DNA of 64,000 nucleotides, taken from contig NZ_JABRVS010000001.1 of NCBI RefSeq assembly GCF_013248905.1, positions 1,798,001 to 1,862,000 on the forward strand. Direction: 5' to 3'. Position 1 is the stretch's first letter. Each line of letters opens with the position of its first letter. This document shows, one piece after another, positions 54,701 through 63,296 of the stretch. The position numbers were made by a program, and so were the translations under genes. The DNA comes from Shewanella sp. VB17 (GTDB lineage Bacteria; Pseudomonadota; Gammaproteobacteria; Enterobacterales; Shewanellaceae). The notes under the pieces are model-generated. The model did not search any database. It saw only the letters and a list, made by a program, of their open reading frames with translations, and had not been told where the DNA came from.

Positions 54701-55225
54701 ATGAAAACATTAGTAGGATTGCTCTGTGTGGCTGTGATGTTGTTTTCTAGCAGTATTCTGGCTCAGAATATGACTGTTAACATGGAGCTTTTGAGTCCAA
54801 ACGGTAATAGTAAGATTGGTACTATTGGATTAAAAGATTCTGATTTTGGACTTGTATTGACTCCTAATCTCACTAGTTTGACACCTGGAATGCACGGTTT
54901 TCACGTACATCAGACAGGCAGTTGTGCAGCTGTAACTAAAGAAGGGAAAACCGTTTTAGGCGGCGCTGCTGGTGGCCATTATGATCCAGATAATACGAGT
55001 AAACATGGTTTGCCATGGAGTACTGCTAATCATCAAGGTGATCTCCCTCCTTTGTTTGTTGATGAGGAAGGAATTGCCAAAACAGCTGTGCTTGGCCCAC
55101 GCTTGAAGGTTAAAGACGTTCAAGGTTTATCATTAATGGTACATTTTGGCAGTGATAATCACTCTGACCATCCTGAACCACTTGGCGGCGGTGGTGCTAG
55201 AATGGCTTGTGGCGTGATAAAATAA
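54701..55225 (+). CDS. sodC: Periplasmic Cu-Zn superoxide dismutase
   Basis: A 174-residue secreted enzyme; signal peptide ends about residue 21 (SSSILAQ). Copper and zinc ligands appear in GFHVHQTGSC (two His), GGHYDPDNTSKHGLPW and HFGSDNHSDHPEP. The GARMACGVIK end carries the second cysteine of the conserved disulfide. It detoxifies superoxide in the periplasm. No neighbour obviously shares a transcript. Confidence 0.93.
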   Translation: MKTLVGLLCVAVMLFSSSILAQNMTVNMELLSPNGNSKIGTIGLKDSDFGLVLTPNLTSLTPGMHGFHVHQTGSCAAVTKEGKTVLGGAAGGHYDPDNTSKHGLPWSTANHQGDLPPLFVDEEGIAKTAVLGPRLKVKDVQGLSLMVHFGSDNHSDHPEPLGGGGARMACGVIK

Positions 55226-55661
55226 CCTAGATTAACGCGCATTGATAATATGAAAGGTGTAGGTAAGGTCGTATGATACTTAATCAACTTTACCCGCACT
55301 TAGCTATAATACTATGTTTACTATATAAAATTTAGAACGTAACCACTTAAATTAAAAGATTTACCCCTTAGATTAGCATGGTTCAAGCTTGAATAGATTT
55401 ATTGGCACTTCTGCGGTATTTAATATTCCTCAATAAGATGTGTCAATATCATTATCGACTTGTTTATTTTTAGTTTTGGTGAAAATAGCATACTCAGTCA
55501 AATTAACTCAAATGTATCATACTAATGGTGGATAATAGTGTTGTTTTTCAGTGTGTAATTTGTAAGTCGTGCAAAGTAAGACTATAAAATGTTTCTTAGT
55601 TGAAATAGCTAAGCGCTCGATGTGCTTCAAATCAACTTTAAGTAACAATAGGAGTTTTTGC
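55226..55661. other. Gap before the secreted protease
   Basis: About 440 bp of AT-rich sequence with no visible terminator, repeat or promoter that I can defend. The last 20 bp hold the AGGAG ribosome site that fixes the protease start. Confidence 0.3.
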
Positions 55662-57269
55662 ATGAAAAACAACAATCTCTGTCTGCTTTTTGGTTTCACA
55701 TTATTGGCCTCAGGGTCATCATTCGCCGATGACAATAAACACCATACAAGTAGTCCAATTATTGCAAATGTCGTTAATACAGATTTTAATCTTTCTCCCT
55801 TTATAGGCCTTCTATCTACTCAACATGAGCGTCATTTAACACTCTATCAAAGTGATGCTAATTTTATTAAGGTTCACTTTAGTCAGTTCAATATTCCTGA
55901 CAATGCATGGGTCACAGTGTCCAATTTGGCAGGAACTGAAGTATACCGTTATGATAATAAAACAGGTACTAAACGCACGTTTAGTCAGTCTGCAGGCGAA
56001 AATGGTGTTAATCAGTTTTCTAGCATGTCGATATTCGGAGATACAGCAATTGTTACGTTGCACTTACCAGATGTGAATACATGGCGTTCTGAGCATGGTA
56101 TCAAAGTCGACCATTTTTTTGCTGGTAATGAAGAGAATGATTCATCTGGCTCTGATTTTTCACCGATAACCAGTAACGCTGAAAGTCAGCTGTTTCCTGA
56201 TAGTGTCGATAAATTGTCTACTTGTGGTGTAAATGAACGCCGTGACGTGCAATGCTGGGCTGGAGACTATTCTAATGAATTTGATCGCAGTAGACCGGTA
56301 GCACGTTTGTTGATGGGAGGACGTGGTCTGTGTACGGCTTGGCGTGTTGGTGACAGTAATCATATGTTTACCAATAATCATTGTATGTCAACGCAGAATG
56401 AAGTTGAAAATAGTGAAATTTGGTTCAATTATCAATATCTTGAGTGTAATGGTAGGGTGCTGGATAAAGTGGTTAAGGTGACAGGGGCTCAGCTGCTAGA
56501 TACGGATTATAATTTAGACTACAGTCTATTTACTGTTAATGATTTTGCTGATATTACTCAATTTGGCTACTTCGGTCTTGATGTTCGCACACCTGAAAAA
56601 GGTGAACAAATCTTTATTCCTCAGCATGGTGCTGGCAACCCTAAAGAACTTTCGATAGAGAGCGATCAAAATGCGGGTGGTTTATGTCAGATAGACACGG
56701 CAATGACTGGAGGACGTGGTACTAATACCGATACTGGTTATTACTGTGACACAACAGGAGGATCTTCAGGATCACCAGTATTGGCTAGCAGCAGTAATAG
56801 TGTGATCGCATTACATCATTTTGGTGGTTGTGAAAATCAAGGGGTAAGAATTGACTTAATTTGGCCTAAAGTGGCCAATTTCTTTAATAATAATATTCCC
56901 TGTGGTGATGATAATGACAGTTGTGATAACCCAGATCCCATTGCAAAACAATTAGTATCAGGTGTTCCAGTGGTCGATCTGAGTGATGTAAGAAGCAGTG
57001 AAGTACTGTATGTACTGACAACAGAGGAGGACAATCTTACGATTAGCGTTCAACTGACTGGTAGCTCTGGTGATGCTGATTTATATGTGGCGAAAAATAG
57101 GCTCCCTACCCGAGTTGATTATGATTGTCGTCCTTATAAATCAACAAGCAATGAAAGTTGTGAAATAGTACTTCAATCTTCAGGTAAGGTTTATATCATG
57201 CTTCATGGCTACTCCAGCTATGATGGTGTGACATTAACAGCTACGGCAACCCAGCAGCAAGAGCCTTAG
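55662..57269 (+). CDS. Secreted trypsin-like serine protease with C-terminal PPC domain
   Basis: A 535-residue exoprotein. The start ATG, 8 bp after AGGAG, gives a clean signal peptide (MKNNNLCLLFGFTLLASGSSFAD); an upstream in-frame ATG adds 31 unlikely residues. A 175-residue pro-region follows. The S1 catalytic domain spans about 185-420: His240 (MFTNNHCMS), Asp286 (YNLDYSLF) and Ser369 (TTGGSSGSPV). Its cysteines (CGV, QCW, LCTAW, ECNG, LCQ, YYCD, GGC) could form disulfides. A PPC domain near the C-terminus (about 440-530: SSGDADLYVAKNRLPT, SGKVYIMLHGYSSY) is typical of secreted marine proteases. The catalytic domain resembles Lys-C-like S1 enzymes. Confidence 0.86.
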   Translation: MKNNNLCLLFGFTLLASGSSFADDNKHHTSSPIIANVVNTDFNLSPFIGLLSTQHERHLTLYQSDANFIKVHFSQFNIPDNAWVTVSNLAGTEVYRYDNKTGTKRTFSQSAGENGVNQFSSMSIFGDTAIVTLHLPDVNTWRSEHGIKVDHFFAGNEENDSSGSDFSPITSNAESQLFPDSVDKLSTCGVNERRDVQCWAGDYSNEFDRSRPVARLLMGGRGLCTAWRVGDSNHMFTNNHCMSTQNEVENSEIWFNYQYLECNGRVLDKVVKVTGAQLLDTDYNLDYSLFTVNDFADITQFGYFGLDVRTPEKGEQIFIPQHGAGNPKELSIESDQNAGGLCQIDTAMTGGRGTNTDTGYYCDTTGGSSGSPVLASSSNSVIALHHFGGCENQGVRIDLIWPKVANFFNNNIPCGDDNDSCDNPDPIAKQLVSGVPVVDLSDVRSSEVLYVLTTEEDNLTISVQLTGSSGDADLYVAKNRLPTRVDYDCRPYKSTSNESCEIVLQSSGKVYIMLHGYSSYDGVTLTATATQQQEP

Positions 57270-57357
57270 TAAGGTGTGGACACGCTTTTGCTGGTAGTTG
57301 CTGACAATCATTATTTTTGCTATATCGCGAAAAATGATCGTGTCAGTAAAAAGGTTA

Positions 57358-57390
57358 CCCCCAGTATTTTACTGGGCATTTTCTTTTTAT
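57358..57390 (+). terminator. Terminator of the protease gene
   Basis: Stem CCCAGT / ACTGGG with a 5-nt loop and a T-rich tail (CATTTTCTTTTT). An imperfect longer hairpin (arms CTGACAATCATT / AATGATCGTGTCAG) lies just before it at 57301-57346. Confidence 0.7.
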
Positions 57391-57444
57391 TTAAGATAAC
57401 GCTGACGTGTCCATATGTTAGTTAACCTAAACGGCTAGGCTAAA

Positions 57445-57462
57445 TGTAAGAGATCTCTCACA
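57445..57462. promoter_or_regulatory. GacA/UvrY-type upstream box of the Csr RNA
   Basis: TGTAAGAGATCTCTCACA matches the GacA/UvrY consensus TGTAAG-N6-CTTACA at all but one position and has AT in the middle. It lies about 178 bp upstream of the inferred RNA start; GacA boxes in Pseudomonas rsm promoters lie at a similar distance. It overlaps a 12-bp inverted repeat (57451-57478). Confidence 0.7.
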
Positions 57463-57619
57463 TGATTGTGAGAGATCTGAAATAGTAGGTAACGAATAAG
57501 GACTATGCTCATAGACTTTCTTCTTTATAAACAGTGTTTTGGTATTTGTTTGGATGAATATCTCTTACTTTTTTAAATATTGATTTTTTACAGCCCCTCA
57601 TTTTTACTCACATTTACTC

Positions 57620-57625
57620 TAGAAT
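57620..57625 (+). promoter_or_regulatory. Predicted -10 box of the Csr RNA
   Basis: TAGAAT lies 7 bp before the inferred start at about 57632. No good -35 is seen, as expected for a promoter that depends on an activator. Confidence 0.45.
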
Positions 57626-57846
57626 TTAACTCGTAGAAGGAAATACTTTTGATGAATGGATTCATTGTTCGGGATGAGCAAAGTGCTGAAGGATAAGCGC
57701 TAGAGGGAATTATCAAGGATGAGACACACTAGGATGGTGTGGTAATACTGACTAAGGAGAGTTGAACAATCTAGGATAGAATGTTGACTGTCAGGAAGAC
57801 AGTAATACAAGGATAGTGCAGCAAGGATGCAATAAAGGATTTATGT

Positions 57847-58010
57847 GGACACGCTTATGGATGAGCTAGCTTAGTAAATGGATTAACTGAGATCATGGAA
57901 GAGTATTTGTTTATTTATAAACAGAGACATGGAAATAAAAGGGATGTAATAAGGATATAACAAGGATGTGCTAGGACACGCTTATGGATGGGCTAGCTTA
58001 GTCAATGGAT
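57847..58010 (+). repeat. Internal duplication within the Csr RNA
   Basis: Two 37-nt segments, 57847-57883 and 57974-58010, agree at 35 positions. Both begin GGACACGCTTATGGATG. The start GGACACGCTT also occurs at 57278-57287, before the gene. They suggest the RNA grew by duplication. Confidence 0.75.
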
Positions 58011-58158
58011 GGCTAAGTTCATGGATGAGTACTGACTCGCTAGCGAGTTTGTTACAAGGAAAAAGGGAAGTATCAAGGATGAAGCAAGGAGCATGTTAAA
58101 CGCATGGACGGTGCAGGGAGCACAAAAATAGCAGGATTGCTTAACAAAAGAAATAAGG

Positions 58159-58193
58159 AGCGCGATTCCATTGGAGACGCGCTTTTTCTTTTT
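58159..58193 (+). terminator. Terminator of the Csr RNA
   Basis: Stem AGCGCG / CGCGCT around a 13-nt loop that can itself fold, followed by TTTTCTTTTT. Confidence 0.8.
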
Positions 58194-58250
58194 GTGGATG
58201 TTATTTAATATTGATAGTATCTAGATGAGTGACACTTACCGAAGTCATCG

Positions 58251-58613
58251 CTATTTTCGAGAATGACAACTTCCTCCCACGGAACCTTTAGCCTCAGGAG
58301 CATCAAACCATTCAGGTTCTGGAAAAATAGGCCATTGGATATGATGTATTTTTTTGCCATGCATCAATATGTGAGCTTGGTATTGGTTAATACCATCGGT
58401 GCTAAACTCTAGTAAATATTTTGTTTTCCAGGTAAGCCCACTGCTACCACCAATACATGGCCTAGCTTTCTCCATGGCAATAGCAACCAGCTGCACTTTT
58501 TGTTTTTGGCATTCCTTATTGGCAAATATTCGACTTAGTTCTGCCATTTGGCGCAGCTGCCAAAAAAATGCAGCAATCAGTATTACAGCGATAAAAAATA
58601 ATAAATCGGTCAT
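58251..58613 (-). CDS. DUF3301-type membrane protein
   Basis: A 120-residue protein with one N-terminal membrane helix (LLFFIAVILIAAFFWQL) followed by a soluble part with two cysteines (NKECQKQKVQL and a C-rich end). The LLEFSTDGINQYQAHILMHGKKIHHIQWPIFPEPEW stretch matches the DUF3301 pattern I recall from Shewanella and Vibrio. Function is unknown. Its start overlaps the stop of the DUF3549 gene (ATGA), so it is translated from the same transcript, DUF3549 first. Confidence 0.75.
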   Translation of the reverse strand: MTDLLFFIAVILIAAFFWQLRQMAELSRIFANKECQKQKVQLVAIAMEKARPCIGGSSGLTWKTKYLLEFSTDGINQYQAHILMHGKKIHHIQWPIFPEPEWFDAPEAKGSVGGSCHSRK

Positions 58614-59626
58614 AATTCCTTTGTCACCTTAAATAATCCACCTATAGCAGCAGAAAGCGTTGCACTCCTATGTGGATTGCGAAGCTCAGATAGTAGTAAA
58701 GTTCTTAATGAGGGTATTGCGACAATATCAGCAAAAATTTGATTAAATAAATGTGGTTCTTGCTTTGAAAGCGCTTCTAAGAAAATACTTCGAATTTGGG
58801 GATTTTTTAATGCAGTCCAATTTCGTGCTGCAATGGTGATTAATGCATTAGTATCGAGTAACGCTAACTCATCAAGGTGAGATATTCCCATTTGAGAGCT
58901 TATTTCATCTGAAGCTAGAGCGCGCAGGAAATAAGGTTTTAATTCGTTATCTACAGTAATGAGTTTCTTTAGTACAGTATCGATAAGTTGGTTATCGATA
59001 GTTAAATGTTCGAGACACTGACATACCGCAACTTGTACCTCTTGACTTGCATAATCAAAACTATTGATAATCATTGAGAGGTGTTTGGGTTCATGAAGGC
59101 GTACGCAGACATCTGCTATCCCTTGCAATCCAATTTTTTGCCAATTTTCAACACTCATTTGCTTGGAAAGATATTGATAGGCTAATTGATATTGAGGAGA
59201 TGCTTTTTGACCCAATCGTTTTTTCACTAGTGCATTAAATAAGGCTAGTTTTTCTGGTATTGGCTTGAAAGAAAAAGGGTGGTTGGCCAATTTCTGTTGC
59301 TGCTCTTCTGAAATCACTTGTGCAGGATCTCGACCTAATGCTTCGATGATCATTCTAATAAATTGCGTTCTTGGTGCGGGCGACAGTAGGCCTCGTTCAT
59401 CTAATGGCAATTTTAGAAACCAGATATAATGCTGTTGACTAGCATTCCAAAAAACAATGGCAAATTGTGCATGCCCTTGAATAGGGTATGGGTAAGCAGA
59501 TGTTAAATTTTCTATTTTTTGGAAGGTTGGCATATCGATATGCTGGACTCTTCTTCCCATGTCATAGATCTGAAATTGAGTATTTGCTGTTGTTAAGAAT
59601 TGAGTTAAGGTCGTTATTTCTGTCAT
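58610..59626 (-). CDS. DUF3549 family protein
   Basis: A 338-residue soluble protein of the DUF3549 family: it begins with TLTQFLTTANTQFQIYDMGRRVQHIDMPTFQ and contains AQFAIVFWNASQQHYIWFLKLPLDERGLLSPAPRTQFI when read in sections (FWNASQQHYIWFLKLPLDE). The C-terminal part is helical, like HEAT-type repeats. Function is unknown. It is first of a two-gene operon with DUF3301. It diverges from yqcC. Confidence 0.82.
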   Translation of the reverse strand: MTEITTLTQFLTTANTQFQIYDMGRRVQHIDMPTFQKIENLTSAYPYPIQGHAQFAIVFWNASQQHYIWFLKLPLDERGLLSPAPRTQFIRMIIEALGRDPAQVISEEQQQKLANHPFSFKPIPEKLALFNALVKKRLGQKASPQYQLAYQYLSKQMSVENWQKIGLQGIADVCVRLHEPKHLSMIINSFDYASQEVQVAVCQCLEHLTIDNQLIDTVLKKLITVDNELKPYFLRALASDEISSQMGISHLDELALLDTNALITIAARNWTALKNPQIRSIFLEALSKQEPHLFNQIFADIVAIPSLRTLLLSELRNPHRSATLSAAIGGLFKVTKEL

Positions 59627-59766
59627 TTTCCTGCCATAACACTGAAGATTTGCCTTTTTAGTGGTGCTATTATAGTGATAAGTGCGTTGAGATGATATTA
59701 TTGCATGCTAAATATAATGCGTTGATGTAAGTGGTAAGCGAGTAGATAAAAATAAGGTTTAGTGGC

Positions 59767-60084
59767 ATGCTGTATAGTAAAGTAATCAAAAAACTACGCC
59801 AGTTAGAAAGTGAACTTAATGCTCATGGCTTGTGGTCAAAAGAGCCTCCTTCCCAAGAAGCAATGATTAGCACATCACCGTTTAGTTGTGATGTGATGTC
59901 ATTTGAGAATTGGTTACAGTTTATTTTTATTCCCAAAATATATGCATTGATAACATCAAATAGCGAACTTCCATCAAATATCGCCATTGCTCCTATGGCT
60001 CATTATGTGTGGAATGTTAAGCCCCACCTAGAGGCTTTAATTATGATTTTATATGATTTGGATAATTTACTCAGTGAACAATGA
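59767..60084 (+). CDS. yqcC: YqcC family protein (DUF446)
   Basis: A 105-residue helical protein matching E. coli YqcC in pattern: LRQLESELNAHGLWSKEPPSQEAM, then FENWLQFIFIPKIYALI and PMAHYVWNVKPHLEALIMILYDLDNLL. Function is unknown, but it is conserved beside truC. The stop overlaps the likely truC region by about 30 bp, so the two are translated together. Confidence 0.9.
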   Translation: MLYSKVIKKLRQLESELNAHGLWSKEPPSQEAMISTSPFSCDVMSFENWLQFIFIPKIYALITSNSELPSNIAIAPMAHYVWNVKPHLEALIMILYDLDNLLSEQ

Positions 60085-60898
60085 TAACAATGTTGAGCCA
60101 GATAATATTAGCCATTTATCAGAAAATGAGCATGAGATAGCGTTTGAAATAGACATATTATTCGAAGATGATGATATTGTTGTTATTCATAAGCCTGCTG
60201 GTTTACTCGTTCACCGCTCATACCTCGCGCGTAGAGAACGCTTCTTTGCTATGCAAATGACACGAGATAAAGTGGGTTGTCATGTGTTTCCCGTACACCG
60301 CTTAGATAGGCCAACATCGGGGGTATTATTATTTGCTAAAAGCAGTGAAATGGCGAATGTGTTATGTGAACAATTTGCGGCTAAAAAAGTTGAAAAATAT
60401 TACCTAGCGATTGTGAGGGGGAACATGTACGATGATGGTACTCTCGATTACGCGTTGAAAGTTGAACTTGATAATCATGGCGATAAAGATGTTGATCCAA
60501 ACAAAGCTGCTCAAGATGCGGTGACCAGTTATCAGCCTCTACTCAATGCGGAGATCCCCTATTCATCTGGGCGATATTCAACGAGCCGATATGCCATGGT
60601 TAAGCTTTCTCCGCATACTGGACGCAAGCATCAATTAAGGCGTCATATGGCACATTTGAGGCATCCTATCGTGGGCGACACAACTCATGGAGACGGTAAA
60701 CAAAATCATTTTTTTAGAGAGCATTTCGCAATAAACAGACTTTGGCTAATCGCCAAAAGCCTTTCTTTTTGGCATCCAAGGACAGGCATAAAAATGACGG
60801 TTGAGACAGAACTTGAACCAGAGTGGTTTAAGTTATTTGATGCTTTTGGTTGGGATGATGAAGAATTGGCTTTAGAGCCGTCATTATTGATTGTATAA
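60053..60898 (+). CDS. truC: tRNA pseudouridine(65) synthase TruC
   Basis: An RluA-family enzyme for U65 of some tRNAs. From residue 36: ILFEDDDIVVIHKPAGLLVHRSYLARRE, then the catalytic-aspartate motif VFPVHRLDRPTSGVLLFAKS and HTGRKHQLRRHMAHLRHPIVGD. These follow E. coli TruC. Start uncertain: the ATG at 60053 overlaps yqcC by 32 bp, and a GTG at 60074 is in frame; the first 35 residues are not conserved. It is followed by yqcA after 319 bp with a possible small gene between. Confidence 0.9.
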   Translation: MIWIIYSVNNDNNVEPDNISHLSENEHEIAFEIDILFEDDDIVVIHKPAGLLVHRSYLARRERFFAMQMTRDKVGCHVFPVHRLDRPTSGVLLFAKSSEMANVLCEQFAAKKVEKYYLAIVRGNMYDDGTLDYALKVELDNHGDKDVDPNKAAQDAVTSYQPLLNAEIPYSSGRYSTSRYAMVKLSPHTGRKHQLRRHMAHLRHPIVGDTTHGDGKQNHFFREHFAINRLWLIAKSLSFWHPRTGIKMTVETELEPEWFKLFDAFGWDDEELALEPSLLIV

Positions 60899-60939
60899 AT
60901 GCGCATTTAACACCATACGTGTAGATAGAGTCGCTCAGG

Positions 60940-61122
60940 TTATTTAGTGACTTTATTATCGTCTTCAGGGTCAATATTCAAATCTTGTGTGTTTAATGGT
61001 GGGTCTTGAACTTGTGAATGACTGGCATTATCAGATCTAACGGTTCTAAAGTAACACATACGTCTGATGTGCGCTGCTCGATGTAAATGTTTGAGATGTT
61101 TCTGTCGACTAGAATGACGCAT
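60940..61122 (-). CDS. Possible small basic protein
   Basis: A 60-codon frame on the minus strand with an AAGGA ribosome site 10 bp before its ATG. The peptide is basic and His-rich at the N-terminus (MRHSSRQKHLKHLHRAAHIRRM) and acidic at its C-terminus (NIDPEDDNKVTK). No family recognised. The ribosome site and compositional contrast argue for a real gene, but it is short. Confidence 0.4.
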   Translation of the reverse strand: MRHSSRQKHLKHLHRAAHIRRMCYFRTVRSDNASHSQVQDPPLNTQDLNIDPEDDNKVTK

Positions 61123-61226
61123 TGAGTTTATATCCTTGCAGTTTCATGTAAAGTGAGTTGGCATGAAGCTGTCAATAAAGTATTGTTTAATTATAAAGCT
61201 AAATTAATATCTGAGCGATGTATACC

Positions 61227-61679
61227 ATGAAAAAAGTGAATCTGATTTTTGGAACTGTGTATGGAAATGCCCAATTTGTGGCAGAAAGTTTAAGGGATGA
61301 TATTCAAGCGAAAGGTAGGGAAGTTAAATTATTTCAAAGTGATGAGTTAACAGATTTTATCCCCCCTCAAGATGAAGTGCTGTTAATCGTGTGCTCAACA
61401 ACGGGTCAAGGTGATGTGCCAGATGATATTCTTCCTTGGTTTGAGATGCTTAAATCCAAGGGGCCTTATCTTCAACATCTGAAATACGGTGTAATAGGGC
61501 TAGGAGACACCAGTTACGATACTTTTTGTCGAGCAGGTATACAGTTTGATGAGTTACTGACAGAGTTAGGGGCTCAGCGTATAGGCGAAGTGTTAAAAAT
61601 TGACGCTTGTGAAACGATGGAGCCTGAAGCAGATGCTAAAGTATGGTTGGAAATTTGGAATCAACAGATAGAAAGATAA
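61227..61679 (+). CDS. yqcA: Flavodoxin-like protein YqcA
   Basis: A 150-residue short-chain flavodoxin. The FMN loops are in LIFGTVYGNAQFVAESL, VLLIVCSTTGQGDVPDDILPW and YGVIGLGDTSYDTFCRAGIQFDEL, following E. coli YqcA. It lies in the yqcC-truC-yqcA cluster. The ATG at 61227 is favoured because MKKVNLIFGT then matches the family; an ATG 9 bp upstream is also in frame. Role as electron carrier inferred from family. Confidence 0.9.
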   Translation: MKKVNLIFGTVYGNAQFVAESLRDDIQAKGREVKLFQSDELTDFIPPQDEVLLIVCSTTGQGDVPDDILPWFEMLKSKGPYLQHLKYGVIGLGDTSYDTFCRAGIQFDELLTELGAQRIGEVLKIDACETMEPEADAKVWLEIWNQQIER

Positions 61680-61704
61680 ATGCCATTTTTTTGGATGAGA
61701 TGGT

Positions 61705-61740
61705 CGTAAATAAAAGAGCCGTATAGCTCTTTTATTTACG
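61705..61740. terminator. Bidirectional terminator between yqcA and the DUF3718 gene
   Basis: Perfect 15-bp stem (CGTAAATAAAAGAGC / GCTCTTTTATTTACG) with a 6-nt loop; A/T runs on both sides serve both convergent genes. Confidence 0.85.
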
Positions 61741-61747
61741 CTAAATC

Positions 61748-62092
61748 CTAATTGTTGATTGCCAATAATTTATCAGAGCTGTAGATCGTAGCGATATCTT
61801 TAATCTTAACATTCCCTTTGGTATATCGACTGATGTATTTTGCTGTTTTGTCGGCACCATGATTAACGGTAAATTGATGAAATGTTTCACCGTTGCAGAC
61901 TAAGCGGGGGTAGATTCTTCGTTCATTAATACGGTAATGTTTTACTGTATTATGCAATTTATGCATGCTGTTACTTGCACCTGCTTTACACACATTAACC
62001 AGTGCTTTTTCTATGTCAGAATCCATTGCTTCTGAGGTATTAAAGACCAATGGAGTGAAGATAAGTGTTGCAATGATGAGTGGTTTTTTCAT
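61748..62092 (-). CDS. DUF3718-type secreted protein
   Basis: A small secreted protein, 114 residues from the ATG at 62092 (an upstream ATG at 62116 would add MRKNVALP). It has a signal peptide (KKPLIIATLIFTPLVFNTSEA) and then VNVCKAGASNSMHKLHNTVK and RLVCNGETFHQFTVNHGADKTAKYI, with two cysteines. This is the DUF3718 pattern I associate with Shewanella and related genera. Function unknown. Neither start has a clear ribosome site, so the start is chosen for the signal peptide. Confidence 0.7.
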   Translation of the reverse strand: MKKPLIIATLIFTPLVFNTSEAMDSDIEKALVNVCKAGASNSMHKLHNTVKHYRINERRIYPRLVCNGETFHQFTVNHGADKTAKYISRYTKGNVKIKDIATIYSSDKLLAINN

Positions 62093-62223
62093 AGGTAGCG
62101 CCACGTTTTTTCTCATTATGGATACTACAAAGTAAAGTTGTTTTTAGCAGAATAGCTTGTATCAATATCACGCTTAAATGTATCAAAATGTTAATATGGT
62201 TTTGATCTTTTGCTTATGTCGAT

Positions 62224-62254
62224 TAAATAAAAAACCCGTCAAAATACGGGTTTT
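62224..62254 (-). terminator. Terminator of dapD
   Basis: On the minus strand, stem AAAACCCGT / ACGGGTTTT with a 6-nt loop and T-run (TTTTTTATTT), about 40 bp after the dapD stop. Confidence 0.8.
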
Positions 62255-62293
62255 ATTTATCTATCAAGTAATTAATAATGCACTTGGCAAAAA

Positions 62294-63118
62294 TTAGTCA
62301 ACAATTCTGAGTAATTCGTTAATGCCAACTTTGCCACGTGTTTTAGCGTCGACTTTTTTTACAATAATGGCTGCGTAGAGGTTATAGGTACCACATTTTG
62401 ATGGTAATGTTCCCGAGACGACGACAGAGCCTGCAGGTACTCGTCCATAGTGAATTTCACCTGTTTCGCGATCAAAAATACGCGTACTTTGCCCGAGGTA
62501 TACGCCCATCGAAATGACGCTACCTTCTTCTACTATAACACCTTCAACCACTTCTGAACGTGCACCGATAAAGCAGTTATCTTCAATAATCGTTGGCCCT
62601 GCCTGTAGTGGCTCTAAAACACCACCAATCCCTACTCCACCTGAAAGATGTACATTTTTACCAATTTGAGCACATGAACCAACGGTTGCCCATGTGTCGA
62701 TCATCGCGCCTTCATCTACATAGGCGCCAAGGTTAACGTATGATGGCATTAAAACGGTATTTTTACCGATAAATGAGCCTTTGCGAACTGCAGCAGGTGG
62801 GACGACTCTGATGGCTTCTTTTTTGAAGCGAGCTTCATCGTAATCGGCAAATTTCATCGGGACTTTATCGAAATATTTTGTTTCCGCTCCATCGATAACG
62901 GCATTATCGAAGATGCGAAACGAAAGTAATACGGCTTTCTTTAACCATTGGTGAACATGCCATTGGCCATTAATTTTTTCAGCAACCCTAGCTTCGCCGC
63001 TGTCCAGTAGGCTAATTGCTTGCTCTACATCTGCACGTACACTCGTGTCTACAGTATTTGGACTGATCTCTGCCCGCATTTCGAAAGCAGCTTCTATGCG
63101 TTGGCGTAAAGCTTCCAT
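62294..63118 (-). CDS. dapD: Tetrahydrodipicolinate N-succinyltransferase
   Basis: A 274-residue enzyme of the lysine/diaminopimelate pathway, transferring succinyl from succinyl-CoA. Length equals E. coli DapD (274). The N-terminal helical part (RQRIEAAFEMRAEISP) precedes a left-handed beta-helix of hexapeptide repeats, for example IGKNVHLSGGVGIGGVLEPL and IIEDNCFIGARSEVVEGVIVEEGSV. The end LLRIVD is typical. It lies downstream of glnD on the same strand, as in E. coli. Confidence 0.96.
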   Translation of the reverse strand: MEALRQRIEAAFEMRAEISPNTVDTSVRADVEQAISLLDSGEARVAEKINGQWHVHQWLKKAVLLSFRIFDNAVIDGAETKYFDKVPMKFADYDEARFKKEAIRVVPPAAVRKGSFIGKNTVLMPSYVNLGAYVDEGAMIDTWATVGSCAQIGKNVHLSGGVGIGGVLEPLQAGPTIIEDNCFIGARSEVVEGVIVEEGSVISMGVYLGQSTRIFDRETGEIHYGRVPAGSVVVSGTLPSKCGTYNLYAAIIVKKVDAKTRGKVGINELLRIVD

Positions 63119-63296
63119 GAATGTCTCCTGATTATATCATTGACGAATTTATAGTAAAAAATGATTATATACCTAAGTGGTATAAAAATATCTTGGTGAG
63201 CAAAAAATAAAATAATGATCCAGTATAATTGATGCGAATGGCCCCTTATTTGATTATTGACTCGGATAAGATGAACGGATCTTATTTTCAGTTAAT

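Larger units (their letters stand above)
57632..58193 (+). ncRNA. csrB: CsrB-type CsrA-binding regulatory RNA
   Basis: About 560 nt free of protein genes but with 34 GGA triplets, many as AAGGAT, AGGATG or ATGGATG, the pattern CsrA binds in CsrB/CsrC/RsmZ RNAs. Many GGA units sit between short complementary bases, as in hairpin loops. A GC-rich terminator ends it (AGCGCG / CGCGCT, then T5-C-T5). A GacA/UvrY-like box lies about 178 bp upstream. Downstream genes are DUF3301, DUF3549, yqcC, truC and yqcA; E. coli csrB also lies next to yqcC. The RNA would titrate CsrA and so relieve repression of motility or biofilm genes. At about 560 nt it is longer than E. coli CsrB (369 nt). The 5' end is inferred. 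Confidence 0.85.

Noticed and set aside
55569..55661. Upstream ATG for the secreted protease
   Set aside because: Would bury the signal peptide behind 31 residues; the ATG at 55662 has AGGAG and a typical signal sequence.
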